Part shown: positions 24,877 through 32,699 of the stretch, piece after piece
How the letters are laid out: each line of letters starts with the position of its first letter
Position numbering within the stretch: the first letter of the stretch is position 1
DNA from: Elusimicrobiota bacterium
Lineage (GTDB): Bacteria; CG03; SLGR01; JAFGSA01
Assembly: GCA_016934855.1 (NCBI GenBank)
Contig: JAFGSA010000028.1
Span: 1-49,928 of the forward strand
Length of the DNA stretch: 49,928 nucleotides
Direction: 5' to 3'
Notes under the pieces: model-generated
Databases searched by the model: none
What the model was told of the DNA's origin: nothing
Seen by the model: the letters and a program-made list of their open reading frames with translations, nothing else
Translations under genes and position numbers: made by a program

Positions 24877-25104
24877 TCAAAGACCGCAGCCGGAACCGTT
24901 GCAGCACGAAGAGCATGACGGCGCCGAAGGCATTTTTGCCCTGGACGGACCAGCTGACTTACCGACGTTAAAGGTCGAAAAAACCTTCTTCACCTTACCG
25001 CTTCCGCAGGCCGGGCACTTAAGCTCGTCTTTGCCCGCGGTAACCCCCTCGAGCCTCTCGTGCCTGCCCGAGCACTCGGCGCATTCGTAAGTATATATCG
25101 GCAT
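24877..25104 (-). CDS. FmdB family zinc-ribbon protein
   Basis: This 75-residue putative regulatory zinc ribbon begins PIYTYECAEC. Cys8/Cys11 and Cys30/Cys33 give the two knuckles, followed by KKVFSTFNV as in FmdB/CxxC-zinc-ribbon proteins. The C-terminal tail CSSCCNGSGCGL adds four more Cys and could hold another metal. It follows trxA by 11 bases, consistent with a redox or metal context. Confidence 0.9.
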   Translation of the reverse strand: MPIYTYECAECSGRHERLEGVTAGKDELKCPACGSGKVKKVFSTFNVGKSAGPSRAKMPSAPSCSSCCNGSGCGL

Positions 25105-25115
25105 CTTATCCTCCT

Positions 25116-25436
25116 TCAGCTTATGTATGGGAGTACTTTCTCCATTATAGCGGCTTTAGGCAATGCTCCCACCACCTTCTCCACGACTTTTCCGCCCTTG
25201 AAGAGCGCAAGAGTAGGTATGCTCATCACGCTGTATTGAGCGGCCAGGCCCTGGGCCTGGTCGATATCGATACTGCATACTTTCATCTTCCCCTCGTACT
25301 CTTTGGCTATCTCGGCAACGACGGGTTCGATCATCTTGCACGGCATGCACCACTGCGCCCAGAAATCCACCAGGACCGGGACATCCGAAGACAGAACTTC
25401 ACTTTTAAAATTCCCCTCGTTTACTGCTATTTTCAT
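25116..25436 (-). CDS. trxA: Thioredoxin with WCMPC active site
   Basis: This 106-residue thioredoxin has the active site WCMPCK (Cys30 and Cys33), where Met replaces the usual Gly, and the cis-Pro loop MSIPTLALF. ATG 25436 is chosen because GAAGGAGAAA lies directly before it; the in-frame ATG at 25451 sits upstream of that ribosome site. A good promoter lies at 25520-25547. It would donate electrons to thiol enzymes, possibly including the CcdA-like protein in this window. Confidence 0.94.
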   Translation of the reverse strand: MKIAVNEGNFKSEVLSSDVPVLVDFWAQWCMPCKMIEPVVAEIAKEYEGKMKVCSIDIDQAQGLAAQYSVMSIPTLALFKGGKVVEKVVGALPKAAIMEKVLPYIS

Positions 25437-25519
25437 GCTTTTCTCCTTCATTAAACCTGTATTTTTATAACTTTAGATGCGTTTCTCCCGCAAAAGATGC
25501 TGCTTTGCCGCATGCCTTT

Positions 25520-25547
25520 AATATATTAGATTATTATGTTTTGTCAA
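25520..25547 (-). promoter_or_regulatory. Sigma70-type promoter of trxA-fmdB
   Basis: The minus strand reads TTGACA (25547-25542), a 16-bp spacer and TATATT (25525-25520). That is a perfect -35 and a 5/6 -10 box. The -35 box overlaps the last codons of the upstream YibE/F gene. The leader would be about 75 bases long, which gives thioredoxin independent expression. Confidence 0.7.
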
Positions 25548-26670
25548 TCTTCTTATGATATAGAAAAGTGAAGACGCCCACAGTAACCAGGGCGCATATG
25601 ATAAATCCCGCCGCGCTCAGTACGCTCTTATAAAACTGAAAATGGAAAAATTCGGAGTTCAGCAGCTGAAACATCGACGTGATATGGAGGCTCGAGACCA
25701 TTATAGAACCCATAGAAATTCCCAGGAAAGCTATTACAAGAGTATTGATCATTGTCGATACGACGTCTGCCGCCACGTTGATCCCCGACTTGAACAGCCT
25801 GGCCGGATCCGGAGGAATGCCCGCGCGGACCACCTGGTCCATTGCCGAGGATATTCCCACCCCGGTATCCATGAGCACCCCGCTGCCCGCCAATACTATG
25901 CAGGCAGCGAGCAAGTCCGCGTAAAAAGAAAGGGATTTACCCTGGAACACCGGGCTGAAATAATTAAGAAGCTGCACCTCTTCCATGAAAAATCCGTATA
26001 CGCAGCTTTTTTTCAGGAAGAACACGGAAAGAAACAGAGTCCCTCCGAGGCCGGCAAAGATCCCCAGTACGGACGCGAGACTCCTGTGCGTTATCCCCGA
26101 TATGGAAAGCACGGTCAATACAGTCAGTAATTCCAGCACAGCCATGACGGTATATGAAGGGGGATATCCTTTCAATACGGCCGGTACGAACAGAAACTTT
26201 ATTATCAGTATCCCGAAAATCAAAGCCGCCAGAGGCTTTATTATTCTTTTGCCGCCCACCGCCAGCACCGACGCCAGGAAGAGGATCACGAGAAGGAGCA
26301 TGGGGCCGGTCCTGTCGTAACCGTCGATTACCGCCTTGACGGGCTCTTTTTCATCCAGGTAGTTTATGATCACGTTTGCGCCCGGCCTGTCTTTGACAAA
26401 AGAATGCGAACCCCTGAAAAAATTCTCCGCATACACTGTCTGCCCTGCGTGTCTTCCGCCGGATATCATCACCTTGACAAGCCCCCTGCGGCTCCTGGTG
26501 GTCTCCCTGAGCACCTTTACTATCTCGCCCCTTGCGAAAGTCCTGGAAGATACGCGTATATCCTGAAGAGGATGAGCGTGAAAATCATTGTCGGGACGTT
26601 CCAGCCAGCTGTCAGCCTTGGCGGCGCGGGAAAACATGACCAGTAATAACAAAACCGCCAGTTTCTTCAT
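25534..26670 (-). CDS. YibE/F family membrane protein (second of pair)
   Basis: The 378-residue protein has a signal peptide, then a beta-rich exported domain (about residues 25-115), and seven or so transmembrane helices with the YibE/F pattern GVLMDTGVGISSAMDQV and NTLVIAFLGISMG. The function of this family is unknown; multi-pass transport has been suggested. Its ATG overlaps the first YibE/F gene by 4 bases. The two are paralogues with the same topology, so a heteromeric complex is plausible. Confidence 0.85.
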   Translation of the reverse strand: MKKLAVLLLLVMFSRAAKADSWLERPDNDFHAHPLQDIRVSSRTFARGEIVKVLRETTRSRRGLVKVMISGGRHAGQTVYAENFFRGSHSFVKDRPGANVIINYLDEKEPVKAVIDGYDRTGPMLLLVILFLASVLAVGGKRIIKPLAALIFGILIIKFLFVPAVLKGYPPSYTVMAVLELLTVLTVLSISGITHRSLASVLGIFAGLGGTLFLSVFFLKKSCVYGFFMEEVQLLNYFSPVFQGKSLSFYADLLAACIVLAGSGVLMDTGVGISSAMDQVVRAGIPPDPARLFKSGINVAADVVSTMINTLVIAFLGISMGSIMVSSLHITSMFQLLNSEFFHFQFYKSVLSAAGFIICALVTVGVFTFLYHKKIDKT

Positions 26671-27761
26671 CTTCTGTACAGCCTGCTGGCTATATACGCC
26701 GTGGCCGGAACCGTTGCGACAAGAGCTATGCTGGATATCAGGGCGGACATCATGAAAATGGAGAAAAACTCGAAATTCATGACCTTGATGAACGGGGTAC
26801 CCATAACCTCGAAGACCATAACCAGGGGCATGAATACCCCCATGAACGCCAGTATCAGGCTGTTGAGCATCGTGGATATTATGTCCCTGCCCACGCTCAT
26901 GCCGGCTCTCCAGATATCTCCGGAGGAAATACCTGGTGAATTAAGCACTACTTCGTTACAGGCCGAAGCTATGTTAACTGCTATGTCTACAGCCGCGCCC
27001 GTGCACGCGACCATGATGCCGGCGACCACAAGCCCCTGCAGGTCCCAGAAGTTCCAGCCTTTCACAAACTGCGACGCGACCAGGAGCATGCGGGCGTCCC
27101 ACGAGAACATACCCTGGATATGCATCATATCAATAAATACTATCGTAAGCAGGGCGGCCGTAAGCACGCCGCAGACCGCGCCGGATGCCGCAGACAGGAA
27201 TTTCCTTCCGGTCCCGAGGACCAGGGCCGCCGTTCCCAGTATTCCGGCGGCAGTTACCGCTATCGTGGCATATGCCGCAGGGAAACCGCGCCTTATCAGG
27301 GGAAAAGCAACCGCAAGAAACAGAGCCGTATTAAGTATCACGGCCAGAAGGCCGGTTATCCTCTTCAGCCCGGTGAGCGCGACAAACAGAACCAGGAACA
27401 GCAAAAGCGCCGGATAAAGCCAGGGCTGCCTGTAATATCCCATAACGTAAGCTTTCAGCGGGGAACCCGGGAAAGCTGTGATTTTCAGGGTGAGAAGGTC
27501 TCCGGCGCTCAGCCTGGTATTATAGGCTTCGTCATCCCATATGCGGTCCCTTACATTAAGTATCATGCCGCTGTACGTACCGCCCAGTACTTCAACCGCC
27601 AATTTCTGACTGCCCTCTGAATCGGGAGGAACGAAATTGAGTACCTTGAGCACCCGGGCTTTGACGTATTCGGACTCCGGCGCTATCCCGGGCCGGGCGT
27701 CTCTTGCCGATGCCGCAAGCGCAAAAAGAACAAGGAAGACGAGTCTCGGCCCGATGCTCAT
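26667..27761 (-). CDS. YibE/F family membrane protein (first of pair)
   Basis: This 364-residue protein has a signal peptide, a small beta domain (KVLNFVPPDSEGSQKLAVEV) and about seven transmembrane helices. The family motifs are ACTGAAVDIAVNIASACNEV and NSLILAFMGVFMPL. The paralogous gene follows with a 4-base overlap. It lies 12 bases after the DUF364 gene and so may be the distal part of the molybdenum cofactor operon. Confidence 0.85.
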   Translation of the reverse strand: MSIGPRLVFLVLFALAASARDARPGIAPESEYVKARVLKVLNFVPPDSEGSQKLAVEVLGGTYSGMILNVRDRIWDDEAYNTRLSAGDLLTLKITAFPGSPLKAYVMGYYRQPWLYPALLLFLVLFVALTGLKRITGLLAVILNTALFLAVAFPLIRRGFPAAYATIAVTAAGILGTAALVLGTGRKFLSAASGAVCGVLTAALLTIVFIDMMHIQGMFSWDARMLLVASQFVKGWNFWDLQGLVVAGIMVACTGAAVDIAVNIASACNEVVLNSPGISSGDIWRAGMSVGRDIISTMLNSLILAFMGVFMPLVMVFEVMGTPFIKVMNFEFFSIFMMSALISSIALVATVPATAYIASRLYRR

Positions 27762-27773
27762 GTCATACCCGGC

Positions 27774-28496
27774 CTACCTGCCCTCCGGGCAGAAACGTTT
27801 CAGCCCCAGAAGATAAGCGGGGCCGGCGCAGGTCACGCCGTAGAAGACGGTCTCCCTGCCGGTATTCATGAACTTTTCGGCGGTGCCGTTTACGAAGGTG
27901 GAACCGGTCACAAAAAGCATGTCTGCCCATTCGATAAGCTCACCCGTATCGTCTTCCGGGCTGACTTTGGTGCCTTTTACGTCCTTCCCGACGTTGCCCT
28001 CGGCCCTGTCTACTATCCTGGCATCGAAATTCCCGGCGAGAGTTTCCGCAAACCTGGGCTGAAACCCGACGAGCAGTATCTTTTTCCCGGGATAATGCCT
28101 TCCTATATATTCCTTCAGGCATGAGGCGCAGTTCAGAAGACCCTCGTCTCTGCAGTGCTCCGTTTTGTCCGCAAGCCCCAGCGACCGCAGCACCGCGTTA
28201 ATCGCGGATATAAGGATCGCGCGCCTGAAATTATTCCTGAGGTCCATCTCAAGTATCTCGGAAAGGCTCGCCTCGTGGTCTCCGTACATGTCCGTGAAAG
28301 CCACACCCTTGAACCCCCTGTAGTCCGCCTGTACCAGTTTTTCTTTTCCCTTGACCAGCGGGTAATCGTCATGAAAAGGGTTGCCCAGGGACTCCTCTGG
28401 AGTAAGGGCTTTAGCCTTTATTTTTATCACGGCGTCCATGATGACGGAGGGTCCCGCCGTCTCCCTGAACCTGGACTTTAATGTTTCATATATCAT
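27774..28496 (-). CDS. DUF4213/DUF364 Rossmann-like protein
   Basis: The 240-residue soluble protein has an N-terminal DUF4213-like part (GFKGVAFTDMYGDHEA) and a C-terminal Rossmann-like DUF364 part: KKILLVGFQPRF, then EWADMLFVTGSTFVNGT and YGVTCAGPAYLLGL. The family has been proposed to bind metals or siroheme-like cofactors, without proof. Eight Cys in total include a CASC pair near residue 122. Its place behind the molybdopterin genes and the chromate transporter supports a metal or cofactor role. Confidence 0.8.
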   Translation of the reverse strand: MIYETLKSRFRETAGPSVIMDAVIKIKAKALTPEESLGNPFHDDYPLVKGKEKLVQADYRGFKGVAFTDMYGDHEASLSEILEMDLRNNFRRAILISAINAVLRSLGLADKTEHCRDEGLLNCASCLKEYIGRHYPGKKILLVGFQPRFAETLAGNFDARIVDRAEGNVGKDVKGTKVSPEDDTGELIEWADMLFVTGSTFVNGTAEKFMNTGRETVFYGVTCAGPAYLLGLKRFCPEGR

Positions 28497-28508
28497 TGCG
28501 CCTCCCTG

Positions 28509-29030
28509 TCACCTGAAGACCGCTCCCAGAACTCCCGCCGCCATTATAATAAACGCCGGATGTATGCTGCTGGCCGCGAAAATTACAAAGAAACATACCG
28601 CCATTATAACGGCGCGGGCGCTCACTAGTTCGCTTAACCCGAGCTTGAAAGCCGCCGCTATTATCATGGAGAAGACCGCGATCCTTATCATCCTGAAGGC
28701 GCTCTTTACCGGACTTATATCCTTGTACTCCCTGTAAAGGAAGGTAGTCCCCAGTATCAACAGCGCCGGCGGCAGGATAATGCCCAGCGACGCGAGCATG
28801 ACCCCGGCTATGCCCGCCAGCTTGTATCCCACATAAGTGGAAAACTTTATGCATATGGCTCCGGGAAAGACACTGGTTATTCCCCAGACATCCATGAATT
28901 CGCTTTTAGAAAGCCAGCCGTATTTATCTACGAACTCTCTCTCCATAAGAGGCAGGAACGAATACGCGCCCCCTATCGCGAAAAGCCCTATCTTGAAAAA
29001 AGTAACGAATATCCTTACCAGAAGTATCAA
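28509..29030 (-). CDS. Single-domain chromate transporter (CHR family)
   Basis: The 173-residue membrane protein is a half-length ChrA. GGAYSFLPLMEREFVDKYGW, WLSKSEFMDVWGIT, SVFPGAICIKFSTYVGYK and IILPPALLI match the Chromate_transp domain. Short-chain CHR proteins usually come as adjacent pairs of opposite topology; only one is present here. It overlaps mogA by 4 bases. In a molybdenum cofactor operon it could move an oxyanion such as molybdate, tungstate or sulfate, which is my inference. Confidence 0.87.
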   Translation of the reverse strand: MILLVRIFVTFFKIGLFAIGGAYSFLPLMEREFVDKYGWLSKSEFMDVWGITSVFPGAICIKFSTYVGYKLAGIAGVMLASLGIILPPALLILGTTFLYREYKDISPVKSAFRMIRIAVFSMIIAAAFKLGLSELVSARAVIMAVCFFVIFAASSIHPAFIIMAAGVLGAVFR

Positions 29031-29497
29031 TGTTTTCCTCCTTTTATCATCTCCATCGCGTGAGGGACGAGATCCAGTACGGATTCCAGCGATTCCTGTG
29101 CGCCCCCAGGAGAACCCGGGAGATTCAAGATAAGAGTGGATCCCCTTATGCCCGCCGCGCCGCGCGAAAGTGCGGCCCTGCCCGTGCTTTTTATTCCTGC
29201 CGCCCTCATGATTTCCGGTAAACCCGGTATTACCTTCTCTACCACATCCAGGGTAGCTTCCGGCGTCACATCATAGGGACCGAAACCCGTACCCCCGACC
29301 GTCAGCACGAAGTCCGCTCCGGTCTCGTCTGCCAGGCGCACCAGCTCGGCGGCTATTTCCCCCCTGTCATCCCTGAGTATTTTCCTGCAGATAATATCGT
29401 ATTTTTCCTTCCCGAGCATGCCGGCGACCCGGTCGCCGGAGATGTCATCACCTGTCACGCGCGTACTGGATATAGTAAGAAGCGCCGTCCTGATCAT
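29027..29497 (-). CDS. MogA/MoaB-type molybdopterin adenylyltransferase
   Basis: This 156-residue protein of the MogA/MoaB fold adenylylates molybdopterin or binds it. LTISSTRVTGDDISGDRVAG starts the domain, LTVGGTGFGPYDVTPEAT carries the conserved substrate loop, and ILNLPGSPGGAQESL closes it. ATG 29497 overlaps the MOSC stop (ATGA); a longer in-frame reading would only extend into the MOSC gene. MogA and MoaB cannot be distinguished from motifs alone. Confidence 0.92.
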   Translation of the reverse strand: MIRTALLTISSTRVTGDDISGDRVAGMLGKEKYDIICRKILRDDRGEIAAELVRLADETGADFVLTVGGTGFGPYDVTPEATLDVVEKVIPGLPEIMRAAGIKSTGRAALSRGAAGIRGSTLILNLPGSPGGAQESLESVLDLVPHAMEMIKGGKH

Positions 29498-29928
29498 CCC
29501 TCTTTGGTCACCGGATTCCCGACTGCCGCCGTGCCGCCTTTTACGACCCTGGCGAATACGCCTTCCTCCGGCATGACGCACTCCCCTGCCAGCCTGTATA
29601 TACTGCACCTGGAATGACAGGTTTTTCCGATAGCCGATACCTCCACCAGGACTTCGCCGTTTAAGACATACCTGTCCTTTATTTTAATTTCTTTAAATTC
29701 CAGTCCCTCTATTACAAGGTTCTCCGCGAAATCACCCGGGGTTATCTTAACGCCCTTTTCCCTCATCCTGTCGATAGAGCCCTTGGTCAGGAACGAAACC
29801 TGCCTGTCCGTCCCCGCATGGGCATCCCCGTCTATGCCGTAGTCCTTTCTGAAATACGCTCTCTGCACCGGCTTTTTTTTCGTACCCCTTTCTCCGGAAA
29901 CCGATATACTAACTATCCTGCCTGACAT
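29494..29928 (-). CDS. MOSC domain protein
   Basis: The 144-residue protein is a stand-alone MOSC domain as found in molybdenum cofactor sulfurases. RAYFRKDYGIDGDAHAGTDRQVSFL, the PGDFAENLVIEG motif and the Cys-containing GKTCHSRCSIYRLAGEC are typical. The conserved Cys could carry sulfur to the cofactor. It overlaps moaC by 20 bases and mogA by 3, inside the cofactor operon. Confidence 0.93.
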   Translation of the reverse strand: MSGRIVSISVSGERGTKKKPVQRAYFRKDYGIDGDAHAGTDRQVSFLTKGSIDRMREKGVKITPGDFAENLVIEGLEFKEIKIKDRYVLNGEVLVEVSAIGKTCHSRCSIYRLAGECVMPEEGVFARVVKGGTAAVGNPVTKEG

Positions 29929-30376
29929 ATTCTCCGCTCTTGCCGCCTGACTTCTTCAGTAGCCTTATATCTCTTATCGTCATGGATTTATCGACAGCCT
30001 TGAGCATATCGTATATATTCAGAAGCACCACGCTGAGCGCTGTCATGGCCTCCATCTCCGTTCCAGTGCGGTCGACCGCCCTGACCGAAACATCTACCTT
30101 CACGCCGCTGTCTTCCACGCCGAATCCTATATCGCAGTGCGTTATCTGAATATTATGGCACATCGGCAAAAGAAGCGGCGTGCTTTTCACGGCTATCAGG
30201 CCGGCCGTTTTCGCCAGTCCGAGCACGTCGCCTTTAGGCACGGTGTTGTCCCTGATCATCCTGACGGACTCGGGACTCATGCTGATGAAGCCCTCTGCCG
30301 TAGCGCTCCTTGTCGAGGGTTTCTTGAAAGTCGTATCGACCATTTTAAGATTGGCATCATTTCCGTGTTCCTTCAC
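29909..30376 (-). CDS. moaC: Cyclic pyranopterin monophosphate synthase
   Basis: The 155-residue protein converts the MoaA product to cPMP. VDTTFKKPSTRSATAEG, AGLIAVKSTPLLLPMCHNIQI and the DRTGTEMEAMTALSVVLLNIYDM motif are diagnostic. Normal length. Three bases separate it from moaA, its pathway partner. The next enzyme, MPT synthase (MoaD/MoaE), has no gene in this operon. Confidence 0.96.
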   Translation of the reverse strand: MKEHGNDANLKMVDTTFKKPSTRSATAEGFISMSPESVRMIRDNTVPKGDVLGLAKTAGLIAVKSTPLLLPMCHNIQITHCDIGFGVEDSGVKVDVSVRAVDRTGTEMEAMTALSVVLLNIYDMLKAVDKSMTIRDIRLLKKSGGKSGEYVRQDS

Positions 30377-30379
30377 TTT

Positions 30380-31309
30380 TCAACCTCCTATTTCGGCCAT
30401 CTGCTCACAGGGCATTCCGGTGTCCCAGGCGACCGGCTTCTTCGCGACAAAATTCTTTATCTGTGTCTCTATATCCTCTTTTTTCTTCCCGCTCTCTATC
30501 AGCTGCCTGATATCAAGGCCTTCCCTGCTGAAAAGGCACAGCCGCAGCTCCCCGTCAGATTTTATTCTTATCTTGTTGCAGTCTTCGCAGAACGGGCCGG
30601 AAATCGGCGTTATGAACCCGACGCGCCCGGACCCGTTTTTCATCCTGTAATACTTCGCTACGGAACCGCCGCCCGCGATACCTGCGTCTTCTATGACGCC
30701 GTCTTCCACGAGCTTCTTTACGACGCCGTCCAACCCGACAAACCCGAGCCCGTCATCTATGATATTCATCTTTTCTATCAGCCTGGGCACGGCCCCTATA
30801 CCGTGCGAGAATCTTATGATATCCGTTATCTCGTTTTCGTTGAAATCCTTTATGACGACTGTGTTTATCTTCTTCGTTTTCTTCAACGCTCTCAGGTTCC
30901 CGATCACCCTGCCCAGGTCGCCGCCCCTTGTTATCCACCTGTATTTTTCCGGGTCCAGGGTATCCAGGCTGACATTCACTCCGGACAATCCTGTCCGGTT
31001 TATCCTTTCCACGTCAATCCCTTCTACCGAAAAATTAGTGGTTATCCAGTAGCTTGCGGGGTCCAGCCGCTCGAGGAAATCCGTAACCCCTTCCCTGGCA
31101 AAAGGCTCCCCGCCGGTAAAACGGAATTTCTTTATGCCGAGCCCTTTCAGGATATCTATCAAAAAATATATCTGCCCGAAGGAGAGCTGCCTGCTTCCCT
31201 CATCGCCGCCGACGCGCCTTGTCATGCAGTACCTGCAGGCGATATTGCACCTGTCCGTAAGTGATATGCGCGCGTAATCTATCACTCCGCCGTATCTGTC
31301 TTTCAGCAT
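30380..31309 (-). CDS. moaA: GTP 3',8-cyclase (radical SAM)
   Basis: The 309-residue radical SAM enzyme starts cPMP synthesis from GTP. Cys21, Cys25 and Cys28 (CNIACRYC) bind the SAM cluster. The second cluster is FCEDC followed, 13 residues after its last Cys, by another Cys (in LRLCLF). The C-terminus ends Gly-Gly, which is needed for catalysis. ATG 31309 (MLKDRYGGVIDYARIS) is chosen over GTG 31324 because it matches the family start; the gene overlaps moeA by 7 bases. Confidence 0.96.
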   Translation of the reverse strand: MLKDRYGGVIDYARISLTDRCNIACRYCMTRRVGGDEGSRQLSFGQIYFLIDILKGLGIKKFRFTGGEPFAREGVTDFLERLDPASYWITTNFSVEGIDVERINRTGLSGVNVSLDTLDPEKYRWITRGGDLGRVIGNLRALKKTKKINTVVIKDFNENEITDIIRFSHGIGAVPRLIEKMNIIDDGLGFVGLDGVVKKLVEDGVIEDAGIAGGGSVAKYYRMKNGSGRVGFITPISGPFCEDCNKIRIKSDGELRLCLFSREGLDIRQLIESGKKKEDIETQIKNFVAKKPVAWDTGMPCEQMAEIGG

Positions 31310-32334
31310 TTTCCGAACCCGCACCGCGGGAAAATGCAGACCTCACAGTGCCTGCAGTACCCACCGTAACCCCTGCCGGTGATATCGCTCTTTCTGATCC
31401 TGACGCCCGCAAATGCGTACGGAAGAAAAAGGTCGAGTACGGTTATGTCGAAATAGAGTGCGCACGCCGGCACGCCGAACACGGGAACTTCGCCCAGGTA
31501 TCCTGCCATGAACATGTTTCCCGGGAGCACCGGGGCACCGTAGGCTACAGTCTCGACTCCCGCCTCATTTATTGCCGTTTTCGTAGTATCGTCGGGATCT
31601 ACGGACATACCGCCGGTAAGTATTATGAGCCCGCACTCCCGCGACATGCGCTTGATCTCGGTCTTCAGCTCGTGCGGGTCGTCTCCCATGATACTGAATT
31701 TGCATATCCTGCTGCCGTATTTTGCGACTTTTTTTTCTATTACGGGCCTGAAGGCGTCCTTGATCCGCCCGGAAGCTACCTCGTTGCCGGTTACTATCAA
31801 TCCCACCTTCTTTTCCGAAAAAGGGACTACTTCGACAGGCGGTCCTGAAGCCAGGTCCAGGGCCTTATGCACCGTTTCTTTTTTAAGCGAGAGAGGGATT
31901 ATCCTTATCCCGGCGACCTTGTCGTTAGGACTCACCGGTATATTCGAATGGACTGTTGTAAAAGCTATGCCGCCTATCCCGTTGACCCCGTCGACAGTCT
32001 TTTTGTCTATCAGCACCATACCGCCGGCAAGTGACGTGAACAGCATCTTGCCTTCGGAAGGACCCGAGACTTCCACGTTCTTCCCGGCAAACCCGGCGAA
32101 AAGCCGGCCGGCCTCGTCTTCATGGTATTCGTCATCCGGTATATCATAGACGAACACGTTATATTTACCCAGGTCCTTGAGATTCTCCACGTCTTCTTCT
32201 TTGATGACGTGGCCTTTCTTGAACATCGGGCCTTTGAACTTGCCGGGCCTTATCGAGGTAACATCGTGCATAAGGACCTTACCCACGGCTTCTTCTACTT
32301 TTATTGCGATATCTCCTCTTTTATCCGCCTTCAT
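31303..32334 (-). CDS. MoeA-like molybdopterin-binding protein with Cys-rich tail
   Basis: The 343-residue protein has a MoCF-biosynthesis (MogA-like) core: VGLIVTGNEVASGRIKDAF, LIILTGGMSVDPDDTT, and PVFGVPACALYFDITVLDLF. The N-terminus resembles the MoeA/SAF regions (GKVLMHDVTSIRPGKFKGP). The last 20 residues carry CRHCEVCIFPRC and a final Cys (spacing CX2CX2CX4CX4C), which looks like a metal or Fe-S site. It probably inserts molybdenum or tungsten. It overlaps the ModE-type gene by 4 bases and moaA by 7. Confidence 0.88.
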   Translation of the reverse strand: MKADKRGDIAIKVEEAVGKVLMHDVTSIRPGKFKGPMFKKGHVIKEEDVENLKDLGKYNVFVYDIPDDEYHEDEAGRLFAGFAGKNVEVSGPSEGKMLFTSLAGGMVLIDKKTVDGVNGIGGIAFTTVHSNIPVSPNDKVAGIRIIPLSLKKETVHKALDLASGPPVEVVPFSEKKVGLIVTGNEVASGRIKDAFRPVIEKKVAKYGSRICKFSIMGDDPHELKTEIKRMSRECGLIILTGGMSVDPDDTTKTAINEAGVETVAYGAPVLPGNMFMAGYLGEVPVFGVPACALYFDITVLDLFLPYAFAGVRIRKSDITGRGYGGYCRHCEVCIFPRCGFGKC

Positions 32335-32669
32335 ACCGGTACACCGGATCTCTCGAACTTCCTGCGCGAGTACTTCTTGATATCCGTCTCCAATGTCCTG
32401 TAGTTTTTTATCAGTTTTTCTCCGAATTCCGTGAGCACGGTACCGCCGCCGGAGGTGCCGCCGATGCTTCGCGAAAAGACCTTGCGGTTGAATCTCTTCT
32501 GTATATCCGATATTATCCTGTGAGCCTTCGAATACGACATGTTCATCCTGCGGGCAGCCCGGTTTATTGAACCCGTCCTGCGGATCTCCTCTAAAAGATC
32601 CACCGGGCCTCTGCCCAGGAAAGGCGCGCCGGTGCCGTCTTCGATATATATCTTCGTCTCTATTTTCAT
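32331..32669 (-). CDS. ModE-type winged-helix regulator without effector domain
   Basis: This 112-residue protein is a ModE-like LysR-type helix-turn-helix: GPVDLLEEIRRTGSINRAARR, MNMSYSKAHRIISDIQKRF and TSGGGTVLTEFGEKLI. The C-terminal molybdate-binding TOBE domains of full ModE are missing, so sensing of molybdenum must be indirect or through another protein. As first gene of the moeA-moaA-moaC-MOSC-mogA operon it may autoregulate the operon. Repeat island 4 begins about 30 bases upstream. Confidence 0.88.
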   Translation of the reverse strand: MKIETKIYIEDGTGAPFLGRGPVDLLEEIRRTGSINRAARRMNMSYSKAHRIISDIQKRFNRKVFSRSIGGTSGGGTVLTEFGEKLIKNYRTLETDIKKYSRRKFERSGVPV

Positions 32670-32699
32670 GTTATCGTTATATTCTAAGGAATATAACGC

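Noticed and set aside
30137..31264. Plus-strand 375-codon open frame over moaA and moaC
   Set aside because: It overlaps the moaA radical SAM motifs on the opposite strand, has no ribosome site and resembles no protein.
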